This document shows positions 8,181-16,776 of a stretch of 64,000 nucleotides of DNA, piece by piece; positions within the stretch are counted from its first letter, which is position 1, and the number at the start of each line of letters is the position of its first letter. The notes beneath the pieces were generated by a model, which ran no database searches, was not told the origin of the DNA, and saw nothing but the letters and a program-made list of their open reading frames with translations. A program made the translations under genes and the position numbers. The stretch comes from Robiginitomaculum_A sp036478535 (GTDB lineage Bacteria > Pseudomonadota > Alphaproteobacteria > Caulobacterales > Maricaulaceae): positions 124,001 to 188,000 of the forward strand of contig OZ245059.1 of assembly GCA_965224735.1 (NCBI GenBank), given 5' to 3'.

Positions 8181-8825
8181 TTATTGTGTAACCCAAACAA
8201 TACGGGCCATCCAGACAACATCGCGCAAATCAATGGTTCTATCTGGATATTCTGGATTTAGAGATTGCAACTGTATTGTCTCAGCCGTAAGCCGCTTTAG
8301 CTCTTTTGCCATAACCTCGCCTGCCTGCGTTTTTACCACAATGCGGTCGCCCCGCCTTATGCTTTCATTGGGCGCAACCACCACCCTATCGCCGTGGCGC
8401 AGAACTGGCGCCATACTATCGCCAGATATTTGCAAAGCATACACATTGTCATCGCGCAGCCCTGGCAGACGTATATCATCCCAGCCCTCGCCCTCAGGAT
8501 AACCAGCATCATCAAAAAAACCATCATTTCCCGCTTGCGCCATGCCAATTAAAGGCACACTTATCCCCATAGAAAGGCCGTAGCGTTTGGCTTGGCTTTT
8601 TTCTGCCAGATATGCAAAATCTTCAAAGCTAACCCCCAATGTGTTAAGAACCTTTGACAGGCTCTCAGTTGAAAGCCAGCGCGGCTTGCCGTCTTTGGTT
8701 TTGCGTTTGGATTTGTTAAATGCAGTTGGGTCTAGCCCTGCTTGCCGCGCGAGACCTGACGGACTCATCGAAAATTTTTGCGCCAGACAATCAAGAGCCA
8801 CCCAAATATCCTGGTGACTTAACAT
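8181..8825 (-). CDS. S24-family (LexA/CI-like) transcriptional repressor
   Basis: 214 residues. Residues about 1-70 are an XRE-type helix-turn-helix (SPSGLARQAGLDPTAFNKSKR). The C-terminal half is a signal-peptidase-like S24 domain with the catalytic Ser in ISGDSMAPVL near residue 129 and the catalytic Lys in GEVMAKELKR near residue 169. An Ala-Gly (MAQAG) before the domain is a candidate autocleavage site, as in LexA and phage CI. It is a single gene between intergenic repeats and is widely conserved in alphaproteobacteria, so it need not be a phage remnant. An inverted-repeat operator overlaps its own translation start, suggesting autorepression. Its regulon is unknown. Confidence 0.88.
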   Translation of the reverse strand: MLSHQDIWVALDCLAQKFSMSPSGLARQAGLDPTAFNKSKRKTKDGKPRWLSTESLSKVLNTLGVSFEDFAYLAEKSQAKRYGLSMGISVPLIGMAQAGNDGFFDDAGYPEGEGWDDIRLPGLRDDNVYALQISGDSMAPVLRHGDRVVVAPNESIRRGDRIVVKTQAGEVMAKELKRLTAETIQLQSLNPEYPDRTIDLRDVVWMARIVWVTQ

Positions 8826-8866
8826 AGGTATATATTCCTTTTTGCGATTAATAGGAAAAAATACCT
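8826..8866. promoter_or_regulatory. Inverted-repeat operator of the S24 repressor, plus downstream direct repeats
   Basis: AGGTATATATTCCT at 8826-8839 and AGGAAAAAATACCT at 8853-8866 are inverted copies of an AGGTAT-TTCCT motif placed right at the start codon (8825). A direct repeat CAAGTGTATAG follows at 8874-8884 and 8890-8900. The arrangement fits an autoregulatory operator region. No binding data are available. Confidence 0.55.
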
Positions 8867-9083
8867 AACTCGTCAAGTGTATAGATTTGCAAGTGTATAG
8901 GTTGATGTGTTTTGAGGCTCATGTGCCTGTAAACATCAATCGTTCCTCTGCGCGGACCGATAACACGTGCTACCTGAACTTTAGGGATAAATCATATTTA
9001 AAACTACGATGAAATATAATCAATAAACAAGATTCGCTATACTTGTCCCATAATACTTCCTTCTCTTGAGATGATAACTTAAT

Positions 9084-9120
9084 ACCATCTAACACAGAGA
9101 CTGTACAACGACTGTACAAT
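9084..9120. repeat. 20-bp intergenic repeat copy 2 with an 11-bp tandem repeat
   Basis: 9084-9103 repeats 8138-8157 exactly. It runs into a tandem GACTGTACAA-C/T at 9099-9109 and 9110-9120, containing TGTACA palindromes. The rest of the 8901-9083 gap shows no gene. Confidence 0.7.
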
Positions 9121-9136
9121 GAGGACAGCCCCTTTG

Positions 9137-10294
9137 TTATTTTTGTTTAAAATATTGGTCAATTTCTGCTGTCATGCAGAAAATATGATAGAATGTGCTT
9201 GAAGGCATAGTATCACTTGTGAGTTCTCCAAACTCATCTCTTTGATCGTACCAACCGCCTTTTACAGGTAGGTCAAGATAATAACGAAAAATTTGGTTAA
9301 TCATATTTGCGGCGAGTACCTCTGCGCCTTGTTTTCCAGCACGAGCGCGAGCAATGTTAGCTTTTACGTATTCGGTTTGTGGCCAAAGTCTACTCGCGGA
9401 GTTAGTTGATTCCCCGGCGATATTTATTTCGTTTATAATAAGTTTAGTGTGTGAGTTAGTCCCTAATGTAGTGCCTGTATGGTATAGTTTTTCAGCAAAA
9501 TGCGTTACGTCTTTTTTTGATATTCTAGCATACCAATAAATTAACCAACACCATTCCATCATATGGCCTGGTTCGGTTAAGTGCCCAATCGCTTGATCGG
9601 GATTCCATTGGGTATCAAAGTACTCTATAAGAGTATTGGTGCTTATATCGAAAAATTTGTCCGTAAATAAGGTGAAAATTGTGTCGGCAAGTTGTAGATA
9701 TTGTGCGTCAGATGTGGACTCATATGCTGCAAGAAACGCTTCAAATAAATGCATATGGGGGTTTTGCCTGCGTGGCAAACTGTTAGGTATACCTTCTATC
9801 CAACCTTCATTATTGGCTTTGAGGTGTGTATTCAAAAAATCTGTTGTGTTATTTAAACATTCAAGGCCTTCACTGTCATTAAAGGCTCTGAAACGCCATG
9901 AGGACGCAAGTAATAAAAAAGCCTGCGCATAAGTATGGCGGCTTGCGTCATGGATACTACCATCAGAATTTAACAAATGTGCACACCCAGTGAACGTCTT
10001 ATTCGCAATATACTCACCACCTTGCAACCCCTTTGATGTTAAATAGTTCCACCCATGATTGGCAACGGTGTGAGCACCAGGAAACCAACCTAAATCTGCT
10101 GCATGAGCATAAACATAACATTGCCGAGCTTGTACGCGTACACGCCTAACCGCATTGACATTCGGGCTACCATCCATGGCAAGATCTTCGTAAAACCCAC
10201 CTTTTGGGTCTACGCCATTATTTGCCCAAAATGGAAGTGCCTGTTCTTTACACCAGCTGATAAGCCGTGTGCCTTGTTCTTGTAAGTCATGCAT
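9137..10294 (-). CDS. AGE-family epimerase/isomerase (N-acylglucosamine 2-epimerase fold)
   Basis: 385 residues from the ATG at 10294, which has a GGGA Shine-Dalgarno; an upstream in-frame ATG at 10330 would add 12 residues. The sequence matches the alpha6/alpha6-barrel AGE superfamily: GGFYEDL near residue 30, SIHDASRHTYAQAFLLLAS near 110, EPGHMMEWCWLIYW near 250 and RLWPQTEYVKA near 300. The conserved His and Glu residues of these segments form the active site in mannose-6-phosphate isomerase-like and renin-binding-protein members. The gene follows manC on the same strand with 51 bp between, so the pair probably makes mannose-phosphate intermediates for GDP-mannose. No phosphomannomutase gene is in the window. 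Confidence 0.85.
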   Translation of the reverse strand: MHDLQEQGTRLISWCKEQALPFWANNGVDPKGGFYEDLAMDGSPNVNAVRRVRVQARQCYVYAHAADLGWFPGAHTVANHGWNYLTSKGLQGGEYIANKTFTGCAHLLNSDGSIHDASRHTYAQAFLLLASSWRFRAFNDSEGLECLNNTTDFLNTHLKANNEGWIEGIPNSLPRRQNPHMHLFEAFLAAYESTSDAQYLQLADTIFTLFTDKFFDISTNTLIEYFDTQWNPDQAIGHLTEPGHMMEWCWLIYWYARISKKDVTHFAEKLYHTGTTLGTNSHTKLIINEINIAGESTNSASRLWPQTEYVKANIARARAGKQGAEVLAANMINQIFRYYLDLPVKGGWYDQRDEFGELTSDTMPSSTFYHIFCMTAEIDQYFKQK

Positions 10295-10345
10295 GATATC
10301 CCTTTTTTGCCTCGCATCGCACCTCCTCATGTGCTCTAAACTGGC

Positions 10346-11434
10346 CTATAATAACTCAACCCTGTCTTTGCTCTTTAAAAATTCAGTGATTTTTTTGATG
10401 TCCTGTGTGTTGTCTTTATGTGCAACAAGTACAACATCTGCCATTGCGATAACAACTAAGTCCTGAACGCCAATAGCTGCGACAAAAGGACCGTCACTGC
10501 GGATAAGAGAGTTTTTTACATCAAACATTTTCACATCACCAATTCCGATAGACTCTGCTGATGTGTCGTGCTTTTGTAAAAACTCACTGATTGCCCGCCA
10601 CGAGCCAATGTCGTTCCATCCCGCTTCGACTGGTGCAACAATCGCAGCAAATTGGGTTTTTTCCATAATCGCATAATCAATCGAATCGGATCTACAGTTT
10701 GCAAACAGAACTTCATCAAGTAGGACGCAGTTATCTGTGAGGAGAGCAGCATTTAACGCCATAACACTTTGCTCCAAAATATCTGAGGCATGTGTTTGGT
10801 ATTCACTAAATGCCCTTGTAGCATTAAACATGAATATACCAGCATTCCAAAAATACTCGCCTGCATCTAAATATGATTGAGCCGTTTCAGCGTCTGGTTT
10901 CTCTTTAAAAGAGTTAATTTTATACGTATCTATGCCTAATTGATCCCCACATTGAATGTAACCAAAACCCGTTTCTGGCTCTGTTGGATTAATCCCAAGT
11001 GTAACTAAATATCCCTTACTGGCCGGGACTATACCTTTTTCAATTGCTGCCCAAAAAGCGCGGTTATCTTCGATATGGTGATCAGCTGGCAAAAGTAAAA
11101 TTATACCATCTGGGTCAATATTTTTGACAAATGCAGCGGCAATAGCACCAACTGCTGCTGTATTGCGCGCACAAGGCTCTAAGATAATAGCAATAAGCGC
11201 GATGTCGAGGGCTTCGCTTTGCGCTTTGACTAAAGCTTGATGCCCATCGGCGCAAATAATGATTGGATCGGCCGTATCATTATCTGCACATTCACGCATT
11301 CGTAACAGTGTCTGTGCAAACATAGTATTTTGTGAAATCATTGCATGATATTGTTTGGGGGATTGTTTGCGAGATAATGGCCATAGACGTGTACCAGCTC
11401 CACCTGACATAATTACAGGGTAGATTTTGGCCAT
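10346..11434 (-). CDS. manC: Mannose-1-phosphate guanylyltransferase, short form
   Basis: Makes GDP-mannose from mannose-1-phosphate and GTP in the cytosol. 362 residues, i.e. only the nucleotidyltransferase domain without the C-terminal phosphomannose isomerase domain of the bifunctional enzymes. The signature loop is MSGGAGTRLWPLSRKQSPKQ near residues 9-28. LLLPADHHIED near residue 115, FGYIQCGD near 157 and EAGWNDIGSW near 272 are also family motifs. The missing isomerase activity may be supplied by the AGE-family gene just downstream. A 377-bp non-coding stretch precedes it. The two-gene unit is bordered by a 12-bp direct repeat. Confidence 0.92.
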   Translation of the reverse strand: MAKIYPVIMSGGAGTRLWPLSRKQSPKQYHAMISQNTMFAQTLLRMRECADNDTADPIIICADGHQALVKAQSEALDIALIAIILEPCARNTAAVGAIAAAFVKNIDPDGIILLLPADHHIEDNRAFWAAIEKGIVPASKGYLVTLGINPTEPETGFGYIQCGDQLGIDTYKINSFKEKPDAETAQSYLDAGEYFWNAGIFMFNATRAFSEYQTHASDILEQSVMALNAALLTDNCVLLDEVLFANCRSDSIDYAIMEKTQFAAIVAPVEAGWNDIGSWRAISEFLQKHDTSAESIGIGDVKMFDVKNSLIRSDGPFVAAIGVQDLVVIAMADVVLVAHKDNTQDIKKITEFLKSKDRVELL

Positions 11435-11811
11435 AGTTGTTCCTCTAATATGGTTGTTGCAAGTGTCTCTGAACTAATTCTGAAAAGGACGCAATGTATA
11501 AGTTCATGTATTTTGAGACTCATCCGTCTTTTTGGGAGTTTTGAATTTACATGAACTTGCTTCACATTTCGTGCCCAAACTCTCCACCTGGCCCGGCCGA
11601 AACAAGGCAAAGGCTGCCACAAGGCCAGCATCAAAAAAGTCAATCCAATACCTGAAAAAAACTGGCGCTCCTGACAAATATACCTAAAGCCAGACTGCAA
11701 AACCTACAGATTAGGCAATAAAACACAAACTCACACATTGCCAGGCAGGGCCATCTAGGACAGCCCCTAAGTTTTTTTTATCGTGCAATCTACATTTTAG
11801 TACCGTAAACT
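11435..11811. other. Non-coding gap with a repeat fragment
   Basis: No convincing gene. A minus-strand frame of 95 codons exists (11413-11700) but overlaps the manC start, has no recognisable domain and begins without a Shine-Dalgarno. The sequence 11751-11768 (CCATCTAGGACAGCCCCT) shares its last 12 bases with 9122-9133. Promoters of manC and of the NifU-like gene must lie here, but I cannot place them confidently. Confidence 0.5.
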
Positions 11812-12252
11812 ATGCTTATGATAGATGGCCTTTATAACACGGATATTTTAAGCCTCGCTGCGAGCATTCAAAATGTAGGGACACTTGAAAACCCGCAGGG
11901 CAGTGCCCGTAAAATCTCTAAACTGTGTGGCTCATGGGTCGAGGTGGATATTAATGCCAAAGATGAACGCGTAACTGAATTTTCCATCCGCCTCCAGGCC
12001 TGCGCGCTTGGTCAGGCGAGTAGTTCAATTTTATCCGAAAGTATAATTGAGGCTAGCCTTGAAGAGCTTATTGAAGCTCTAAATAGCTTTGAGGCTATGC
12101 TTAAACGCGGCGGACAACCGCCCAAAGGGCGGTTTACGCGCCTAGAACTCCTCTCAGACGTGGCAGCTTACCCCGCAAGGCACGCCTCCGTCCTGCTGGC
12201 ATTTGATGCAGCGGTAGAAGCGATGGCACAGGCTCTGGAGGCTCTGGTGTAA
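11812..12252 (+). CDS. Iron-sulfur cluster assembly scaffold-like protein (NifU_N/IscU-like)
   Basis: 146 residues with the NifU N-terminal fold: YNTDILSLAASI at the start, a central LQACALGQASSSILSESI near residues 60-78 and a C-terminal YPARHASVLLAFDAAVEA. Cys40 (KLCGSW) and Cys62 match two of the positions used in IscU-type scaffolds; the third Cys is not obvious because the C-terminal motif reads PARHASVLL. It may be a scaffold or carrier of divergent activity. The TAA stop overlaps the ATG of yidD by one base. The order NifU-like - yidD - thrS is recurrent in alphaproteobacteria. Confidence 0.82.
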   Translation: MLMIDGLYNTDILSLAASIQNVGTLENPQGSARKISKLCGSWVEVDINAKDERVTEFSIRLQACALGQASSSILSESIIEASLEELIEALNSFEAMLKRGGQPPKGRFTRLELLSDVAAYPARHASVLLAFDAAVEAMAQALEALV

Positions 12253-12584
12253 TGAAAAATCCTTTCATATATCTAGCCATTGGGCTTTTGAAGGTTTATA
12301 AGTTTACGCTCTCGCCTATGTTGCGGGCGCTGGGTGTACATTGCCGACATGAGCCTGACTGTGCAAACTATTCTATCGAGGCGTTTTGGACGCACGGGGT
12401 ATGGCGCGGATTTTGGCTGACTTTATCGCGTCTTTCCCGTTGCCACCCATGGGGATCATCGGGTATTGATTCCGTACCAAAATGTGTCCATAAACAGCCG
12501 CTCTGGGCACCATGGCGACTCGGCGACTGGAAATGGACAAAACGCACAGGTGAGCACTCGTGTGAGCACAAAAAAGAAGAATAA
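12252..12584 (+). CDS. yidD: Membrane protein insertion efficiency factor YidD
   Basis: 110 residues. YidD is a small inner-membrane-associated protein that assists YidC-dependent insertion. The family signature is complete: IGLLKVYKFTLSPML near residues 10-25, HCRHEPDCANYSIEAF near 31-46 and RLSRCHPWGSSGIDSVP near 60-77, with the conserved cysteines. The C-terminal 30 residues are polar and variable. Translation is coupled to the upstream scaffold-like gene (TAATG). thrS starts 7 bp downstream, so the three genes form one operon. Confidence 0.93.
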   Translation: MKNPFIYLAIGLLKVYKFTLSPMLRALGVHCRHEPDCANYSIEAFWTHGVWRGFWLTLSRLSRCHPWGSSGIDSVPKCVHKQPLWAPWRLGDWKWTKRTGEHSCEHKKEE

Positions 12585-12591
12585 GACGACT

Positions 12592-14523
12592 ATGTTTACA
12601 ATTACATTGCCAGATGGCGCAAAGCGCGAAGTGGAAGAGGGGGCATCCGCACTGGATGTGGCCAAAAGCATTTCGAAATCTTTGGCGAAAAAAGTGCTGG
12701 CTACAAAAATTAATGGCGATTTGTGGGATGCTAGGCGTCCGCTTGAAGGCGATTGCATTTTGGAGCTTGTAACGGCTACGGATCCTGAAGGGCTAGAGCT
12801 AATTCGTCATGACTGCGCCCATGTAATGGCCGAAGCTGTGCAAGAGCTGTTCCCTGGCACGCAAGTCACCATTGGCCCCGTTATCGAAAACGGGTTTTAT
12901 TATGATTTCGCCCGCGATGAGCCATTTTCTGTTGAAGATTTCGCCGCGATTGAGAAAAAAATGAAATTTATCATCCAGCAAAACAAACCATTTGAGCGCG
13001 AAGTTTGGAACCGCGAGAGGGCGATAAAGTATTTCACGGATAAAGGTGAAATCTACAAGGCTGAACTTATTTTTGATCTCCCCAAAGACGAGACCATCAC
13101 AGTCTATAAACAGGGTGATTGGCTCGACCTTTGTAAAGGGCCGCATTTGCCCTCGACGATAAAAGTCGGCACGGCGTTTAAATTGATGAAAGTGGCGGGG
13201 GCTTATTGGCGTGGCGATAGTAATAACACGCAGCTCCAGCGGATTTACGGCACAGCATGGGTTAATCAAGCTGACCTTGATGCGTATTTGCACCGCCTTG
13301 AAGAAGCAGAGCGGCGCGATCATAGAAAAATTGGCCGCGAAATGGATTTGTTCCACCTCCAGCCAGAAGCGCAAGGCATGGTATTTTGGCACGATAAAGG
13401 CGCGACCATTTGGCGCGAAGTGGAAAACTATATCCGCCGTAAATTGCAAATCGCCAAATACTCTGAAGTCAAAACGCCTGTGCTCATCAATAACAAATTA
13501 TGGGTAAAGTCAGGCCATTGGGATAAGTTTCGCGAAAACATGTTTATCTGTGAAGTCCATCATGGTGAGCACGAGGAAATACATGCGCTAAAGCCTATGA
13601 ATTGTCCCGCTCACGTTCAGATATTTAACCAAGGGCAAAAGTCTTACCGCGATCTTCCTTTGCGCATGGCGGAGTTTGGCTGTTGCCACCGAAATGAGCC
13701 ATCGGGCGCGCTACATGGTATTATGCGGGTGCGCGGTTTTACTCAGGACGACGCCCATATTTTTTGTACAGAAGAGCAAATTACGGGTGAGACAAAAACC
13801 TTTATTGATTTGCTTAAAGGCATTTATGCGGACTTTGGCTTTACCGATGTATTGGTTAAATTCTCAGATCGTCCTGAAACGCGCGTGGGTGATGATAGCG
13901 TTTGGGATAAATCTGAGAGCGCTCTTATGGACGCGGTCAATGCTACGGGCCTTAAAGTGATTATGAATCCAGGTGAAGGTGCCTTTTATGGGCCAAAACT
14001 TGAATTTGTTTTGCGTGATGCCATTGGCCGTGATTGGCAATGCGGTACTTTGCAGGTGGATTTTGTTTTGCCTGAGCGGTTGGATGCCAGCTATATTGCA
14101 GAGGACGATAGTAAAAAACGTCCTGTTATGCTCCACCGCGCTATACTAGGCTCTCTTGAGCGGTTTATCGGTATTTTGATTGAAGAACATGCAGGCCGCT
14201 TTCCCCTGTGGCTCGCCCCTACTCAAGTGGTTGTGGCGACAATTACCTCTGAAGCAGATGCGTATGCTTTGGACGCTGCGAAGCAGTTACGCGCTGTTGG
14301 CCTTAGGGTGGAAACCGATCTGCGCAACGAGAAAATAAACTATAAAGTCCGCGAGCATTCCGTAGGTAAAGTGCCTGTCATTGCCGTGGTGGGCGAGAAA
14401 GAAGCTGAGAAGAAAACGTTAGCTTTGCGGTTCTTAGGCAATAGAAAACAAGAGTTTATTTCTTTGGAAGAGGCGATAAAAAGCTTAAGTGCCGAGGCTA
14501 CGCCGCCAGATTTACGAAATTAG
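12592..14523 (+). CDS. thrS: Threonyl-tRNA synthetase
   Basis: Class II synthetase, 643 residues, the expected length. I chose ATG 12592 because the protein then starts MFTITLPDGAKREVE, the TGS domain; the open frame extends 42 codons upstream through yidD without homology. Domains: TGS (about 1-62), the editing domain with HDCAH (near 73) and the zinc-like CKGPHLP (near 185), the catalytic core with motif 2 (RMAEFGCCHRNEPSGALHG near 365) and zinc-binding Cys in MNCPAH (near 338), then the anticodon-binding domain from about 540. No T-box leader is visible; expression probably follows the upstream operon. Confidence 0.97.
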   Translation: MFTITLPDGAKREVEEGASALDVAKSISKSLAKKVLATKINGDLWDARRPLEGDCILELVTATDPEGLELIRHDCAHVMAEAVQELFPGTQVTIGPVIENGFYYDFARDEPFSVEDFAAIEKKMKFIIQQNKPFEREVWNRERAIKYFTDKGEIYKAELIFDLPKDETITVYKQGDWLDLCKGPHLPSTIKVGTAFKLMKVAGAYWRGDSNNTQLQRIYGTAWVNQADLDAYLHRLEEAERRDHRKIGREMDLFHLQPEAQGMVFWHDKGATIWREVENYIRRKLQIAKYSEVKTPVLINNKLWVKSGHWDKFRENMFICEVHHGEHEEIHALKPMNCPAHVQIFNQGQKSYRDLPLRMAEFGCCHRNEPSGALHGIMRVRGFTQDDAHIFCTEEQITGETKTFIDLLKGIYADFGFTDVLVKFSDRPETRVGDDSVWDKSESALMDAVNATGLKVIMNPGEGAFYGPKLEFVLRDAIGRDWQCGTLQVDFVLPERLDASYIAEDDSKKRPVMLHRAILGSLERFIGILIEEHAGRFPLWLAPTQVVVATITSEADAYALDAAKQLRAVGLRVETDLRNEKINYKVREHSVGKVPVIAVVGEKEAEKKTLALRFLGNRKQEFISLEEAIKSLSAEATPPDLRN

Positions 14524-14526
14524 GCT

Positions 14527-15801
14527 ATGGGTAAAATGCAAGGTATAAACACTTTATCTGGATTTGGATCTACATGTGGGTGGGCGCAGAAGAAAAATAC
14601 CTTTTTTGTTTTTCTTATAGCAGTGTTTGTTCCCATTGCCGCCTATGCGGGCGGGCTTGGCATTGCTGCGCTCTTGGGTCTTGGCGGGTTACAGGCTATT
14701 ATAGGGCTACGGCGTGAATATATTGTGGCGCCTGTAAGGCACATTCCGATTAGTTTTTGGGCCTTATTTGTATTTCTATTATGGGGGCTGATTAGCACAT
14801 TATGGTCGCCTTATAAATCGCCAGAAACACTTTCTAATCCGATAAAAATATTTCTGGGCGTACCCCTTTATCTTGGCTTTGCCGCCCTTGTTCTTACTTA
14901 TGTGCGCAGATTTGGCGGGCAAAAACTTTTCGTACTTATTACAGGGTTTTGTTTTTTTTCTGCAATTTTATATTTGATAGACTTTTCAACTGGTTTTTCC
15001 TTTACGCGGTTTTTAGATCCTGTTGAGCAAGGCGCGGATCCCAATATTAAATTTGGCAATACGGTACAAAATTTGGGGCACGGAGTCGTTGTTCTGCTCT
15101 TAATAAGTTTCCCTGTAATGGGAAGGCTTTGGAGCATAGGGGGAGCAGGAAAAACAGCGGCAATATTCCTAGCTATACTTGTGCTGTTTTGCGGCAAGTT
15201 GGGCGAAGTGGATGCATGTATTGTTGCCTTAATTCTTGGTTTTGGTGCTATGGGCATAACTGCACTACGGCCAAAATTTGGTTTATGGCTAAGTTTTACA
15301 ATCGCTATTTTTACCATTGCTTTTGCGCCCTTGATTGCTTTTATTGCAACGAAACTTAGCCCAGAAGTTAAAGCGCATCTGCCATGGTCTTGGGAGGAAC
15401 GCGTAGATAATTGGGCGTTTTTGTATACAAAAATTTTAAATCATCCCTTATTTGGCAATGGGTTTGACGCAGTGAGAACCTATAATGAAACGCACGATTC
15501 TCGTGGGTATGACAAGGCGATTGTTTCGTTACATCCTCATAATGGCGGAATACATATTTGGCTTGAGCTTGGTGCTATTGGCGCTTTGCTAGCGTGCATT
15601 GCTTTATATTTTAGCGCCCGTGCACTTACAGCACCTGGAAGGCTTTCAAGAGAGCAAACAATCGTTGTGAGTGGTTTCGTTATTGCTGTGGCGTTAATTG
15701 CTAATATTTCTTTTGGCGTATGGCAAGATTGGTGGTGGGCTAGTATTATTTATGCAGGAAGTCTCATTGCTATGGTAAGGCCTAAAAATTATAGAAAATA
15801 A
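14527..15801 (+). CDS. O-antigen ligase/polymerase-like membrane protein
   Basis: 424 residues with about ten to twelve hydrophobic segments and the Wzy_C/WaaL-type loop: ERVDNWAFLYTKILNHPLFGNGFDAVRTY near residue 300, followed by SLHPHNGGIHIWLELGAIG near 335. The HPHN-xx-hxxxE pattern in a periplasmic loop is characteristic of O-antigen ligases and related polymerases that use undecaprenyl-linked glycans. The start codon lies 3 bp after thrS. A family-2 glycosyltransferase follows 54-69 bp downstream on the same strand. Ligase versus polymerase cannot be decided from the sequence. Confidence 0.82.
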   Translation: MGKMQGINTLSGFGSTCGWAQKKNTFFVFLIAVFVPIAAYAGGLGIAALLGLGGLQAIIGLRREYIVAPVRHIPISFWALFVFLLWGLISTLWSPYKSPETLSNPIKIFLGVPLYLGFAALVLTYVRRFGGQKLFVLITGFCFFSAILYLIDFSTGFSFTRFLDPVEQGADPNIKFGNTVQNLGHGVVVLLLISFPVMGRLWSIGGAGKTAAIFLAILVLFCGKLGEVDACIVALILGFGAMGITALRPKFGLWLSFTIAIFTIAFAPLIAFIATKLSPEVKAHLPWSWEERVDNWAFLYTKILNHPLFGNGFDAVRTYNETHDSRGYDKAIVSLHPHNGGIHIWLELGAIGALLACIALYFSARALTAPGRLSREQTIVVSGFVIAVALIANISFGVWQDWWWASIIYAGSLIAMVRPKNYRK

Positions 15802-15870
15802 AGAAAAACAGCCTTTACTTTGTAGCTTTCCTCATGGATATGGCCACTTTGGGTAGTGTTAGAGTTGATT

Positions 15871-16776
15871 ATGACAACAAAAATTACCAAACTTCCCGCA
15901 GTTCACCCCGCCAAGCGCATTAGTGTTGTTATGGTCACCTACCATACAGGGGCGTCACTGCAAGAGGCTATTCGAGCCGTTATTGCGGACAAAGATGTTT
16001 TTGAACTTATTTTGGTTGATAACGGTAATAGCGTGCAAGCACGTGAATGTATGTGGCTTTGTGCTAACGGTAGTGCCCGCGTAAGAGTATTGCAAGGCCA
16101 TGGGAATATTGGCTTTGGGCGCGCTTGTAATTACGGGGCAAAAATGTGCAAAGGCGATTATATTCTCTTTTTAAACCCCGATGCTATTATGGCAAAAGGC
16201 GCTGCGCTCTCTATGGCTGATTGCGGTGAAAACCTTAAACTTCCGTGGATAACGGGTGGTTTCTTGCAAACCGTTGATGGGCGAGAACAGCGCGGTTCAC
16301 GCCGTAGCAAACTAACCCCCATCGGTGCCTTGATTAGTTTTATGCCGCTTCATAAATTATTCGGTTTACAGTCTATACATTTGGAAAATACCCCCGTCAC
16401 CACCTTGCCAACTCCTATGCCAATTGTCAGTGGAGCCTGTATGATGATGAGCCGTGATAGCTTCAAAATTTTGGGTGGGTTTGATGAAGGTTATTTTTTG
16501 CATGTTGAAGATATAGATGTGTGCAAGCGGGCAGACGCGACTGGCGGGGACGTGTATTTTGTACCCTTTGCTAAAGTTATGCATTACGGCTCGACATCGC
16601 GCGTAAGCGTACAAAAAGTTGAGTACGAAAAGTTCAAAGGGTTTGTGCGTTATTTCTGGAAATATTCACCAAAATGGTGGGCCAAAGTGCTGACGGTTTT
16701 AGCCGTGCCTGGCATGTATGTTGCTCTTATGGGACGGGCTTGGTGGATTGCTTTTCAGAAAGTTTGGAAGGTTTGA
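15871..16776 (+). CDS. Family 2 glycosyltransferase, rhamnosyltransferase-like
   Basis: 301 residues from ATG 15871; a GTG at 15856 is an alternative. The GT-A signature SVVMVTYHTGASLQEAI, the LILVDNGNS acidic loop, GNIGFGRACNYGAKM near residue 90 and FLNPDA near 107 are those of WcaA/RfbF-like GT2 enzymes. GGFDEGYFLHVEDIDVCKRA near residue 205 carries the ED motif of the catalytic base. The C-terminus has a hydrophobic segment that may anchor it. It probably adds a sugar to a lipid-linked glycan. Its 3' end overlaps the convergent GT39 gene by 50 bp. Confidence 0.87.
   Translation: MTTKITKLPAVHPAKRISVVMVTYHTGASLQEAIRAVIADKDVFELILVDNGNSVQARECMWLCANGSARVRVLQGHGNIGFGRACNYGAKMCKGDYILFLNPDAIMAKGAALSMADCGENLKLPWITGGFLQTVDGREQRGSRRSKLTPIGALISFMPLHKLFGLQSIHLENTPVTTLPTPMPIVSGACMMMSRDSFKILGGFDEGYFLHVEDIDVCKRADATGGDVYFVPFAKVMHYGSTSRVSVQKVEYEKFKGFVRYFWKYSPKWWAKVLTVLAVPGMYVALMGRAWWIAFQKVWKV

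Noticed and set aside
11413..11700. 95-codon minus-strand frame before manC
   Set aside because: Overlaps the manC start, has no Shine-Dalgarno or domain, and is in a repeat-like non-coding gap.
12466..12591. Longer thrS start
   Set aside because: The upstream 42 codons lie within yidD and do not resemble the synthetase; TGS homology begins at 12592.
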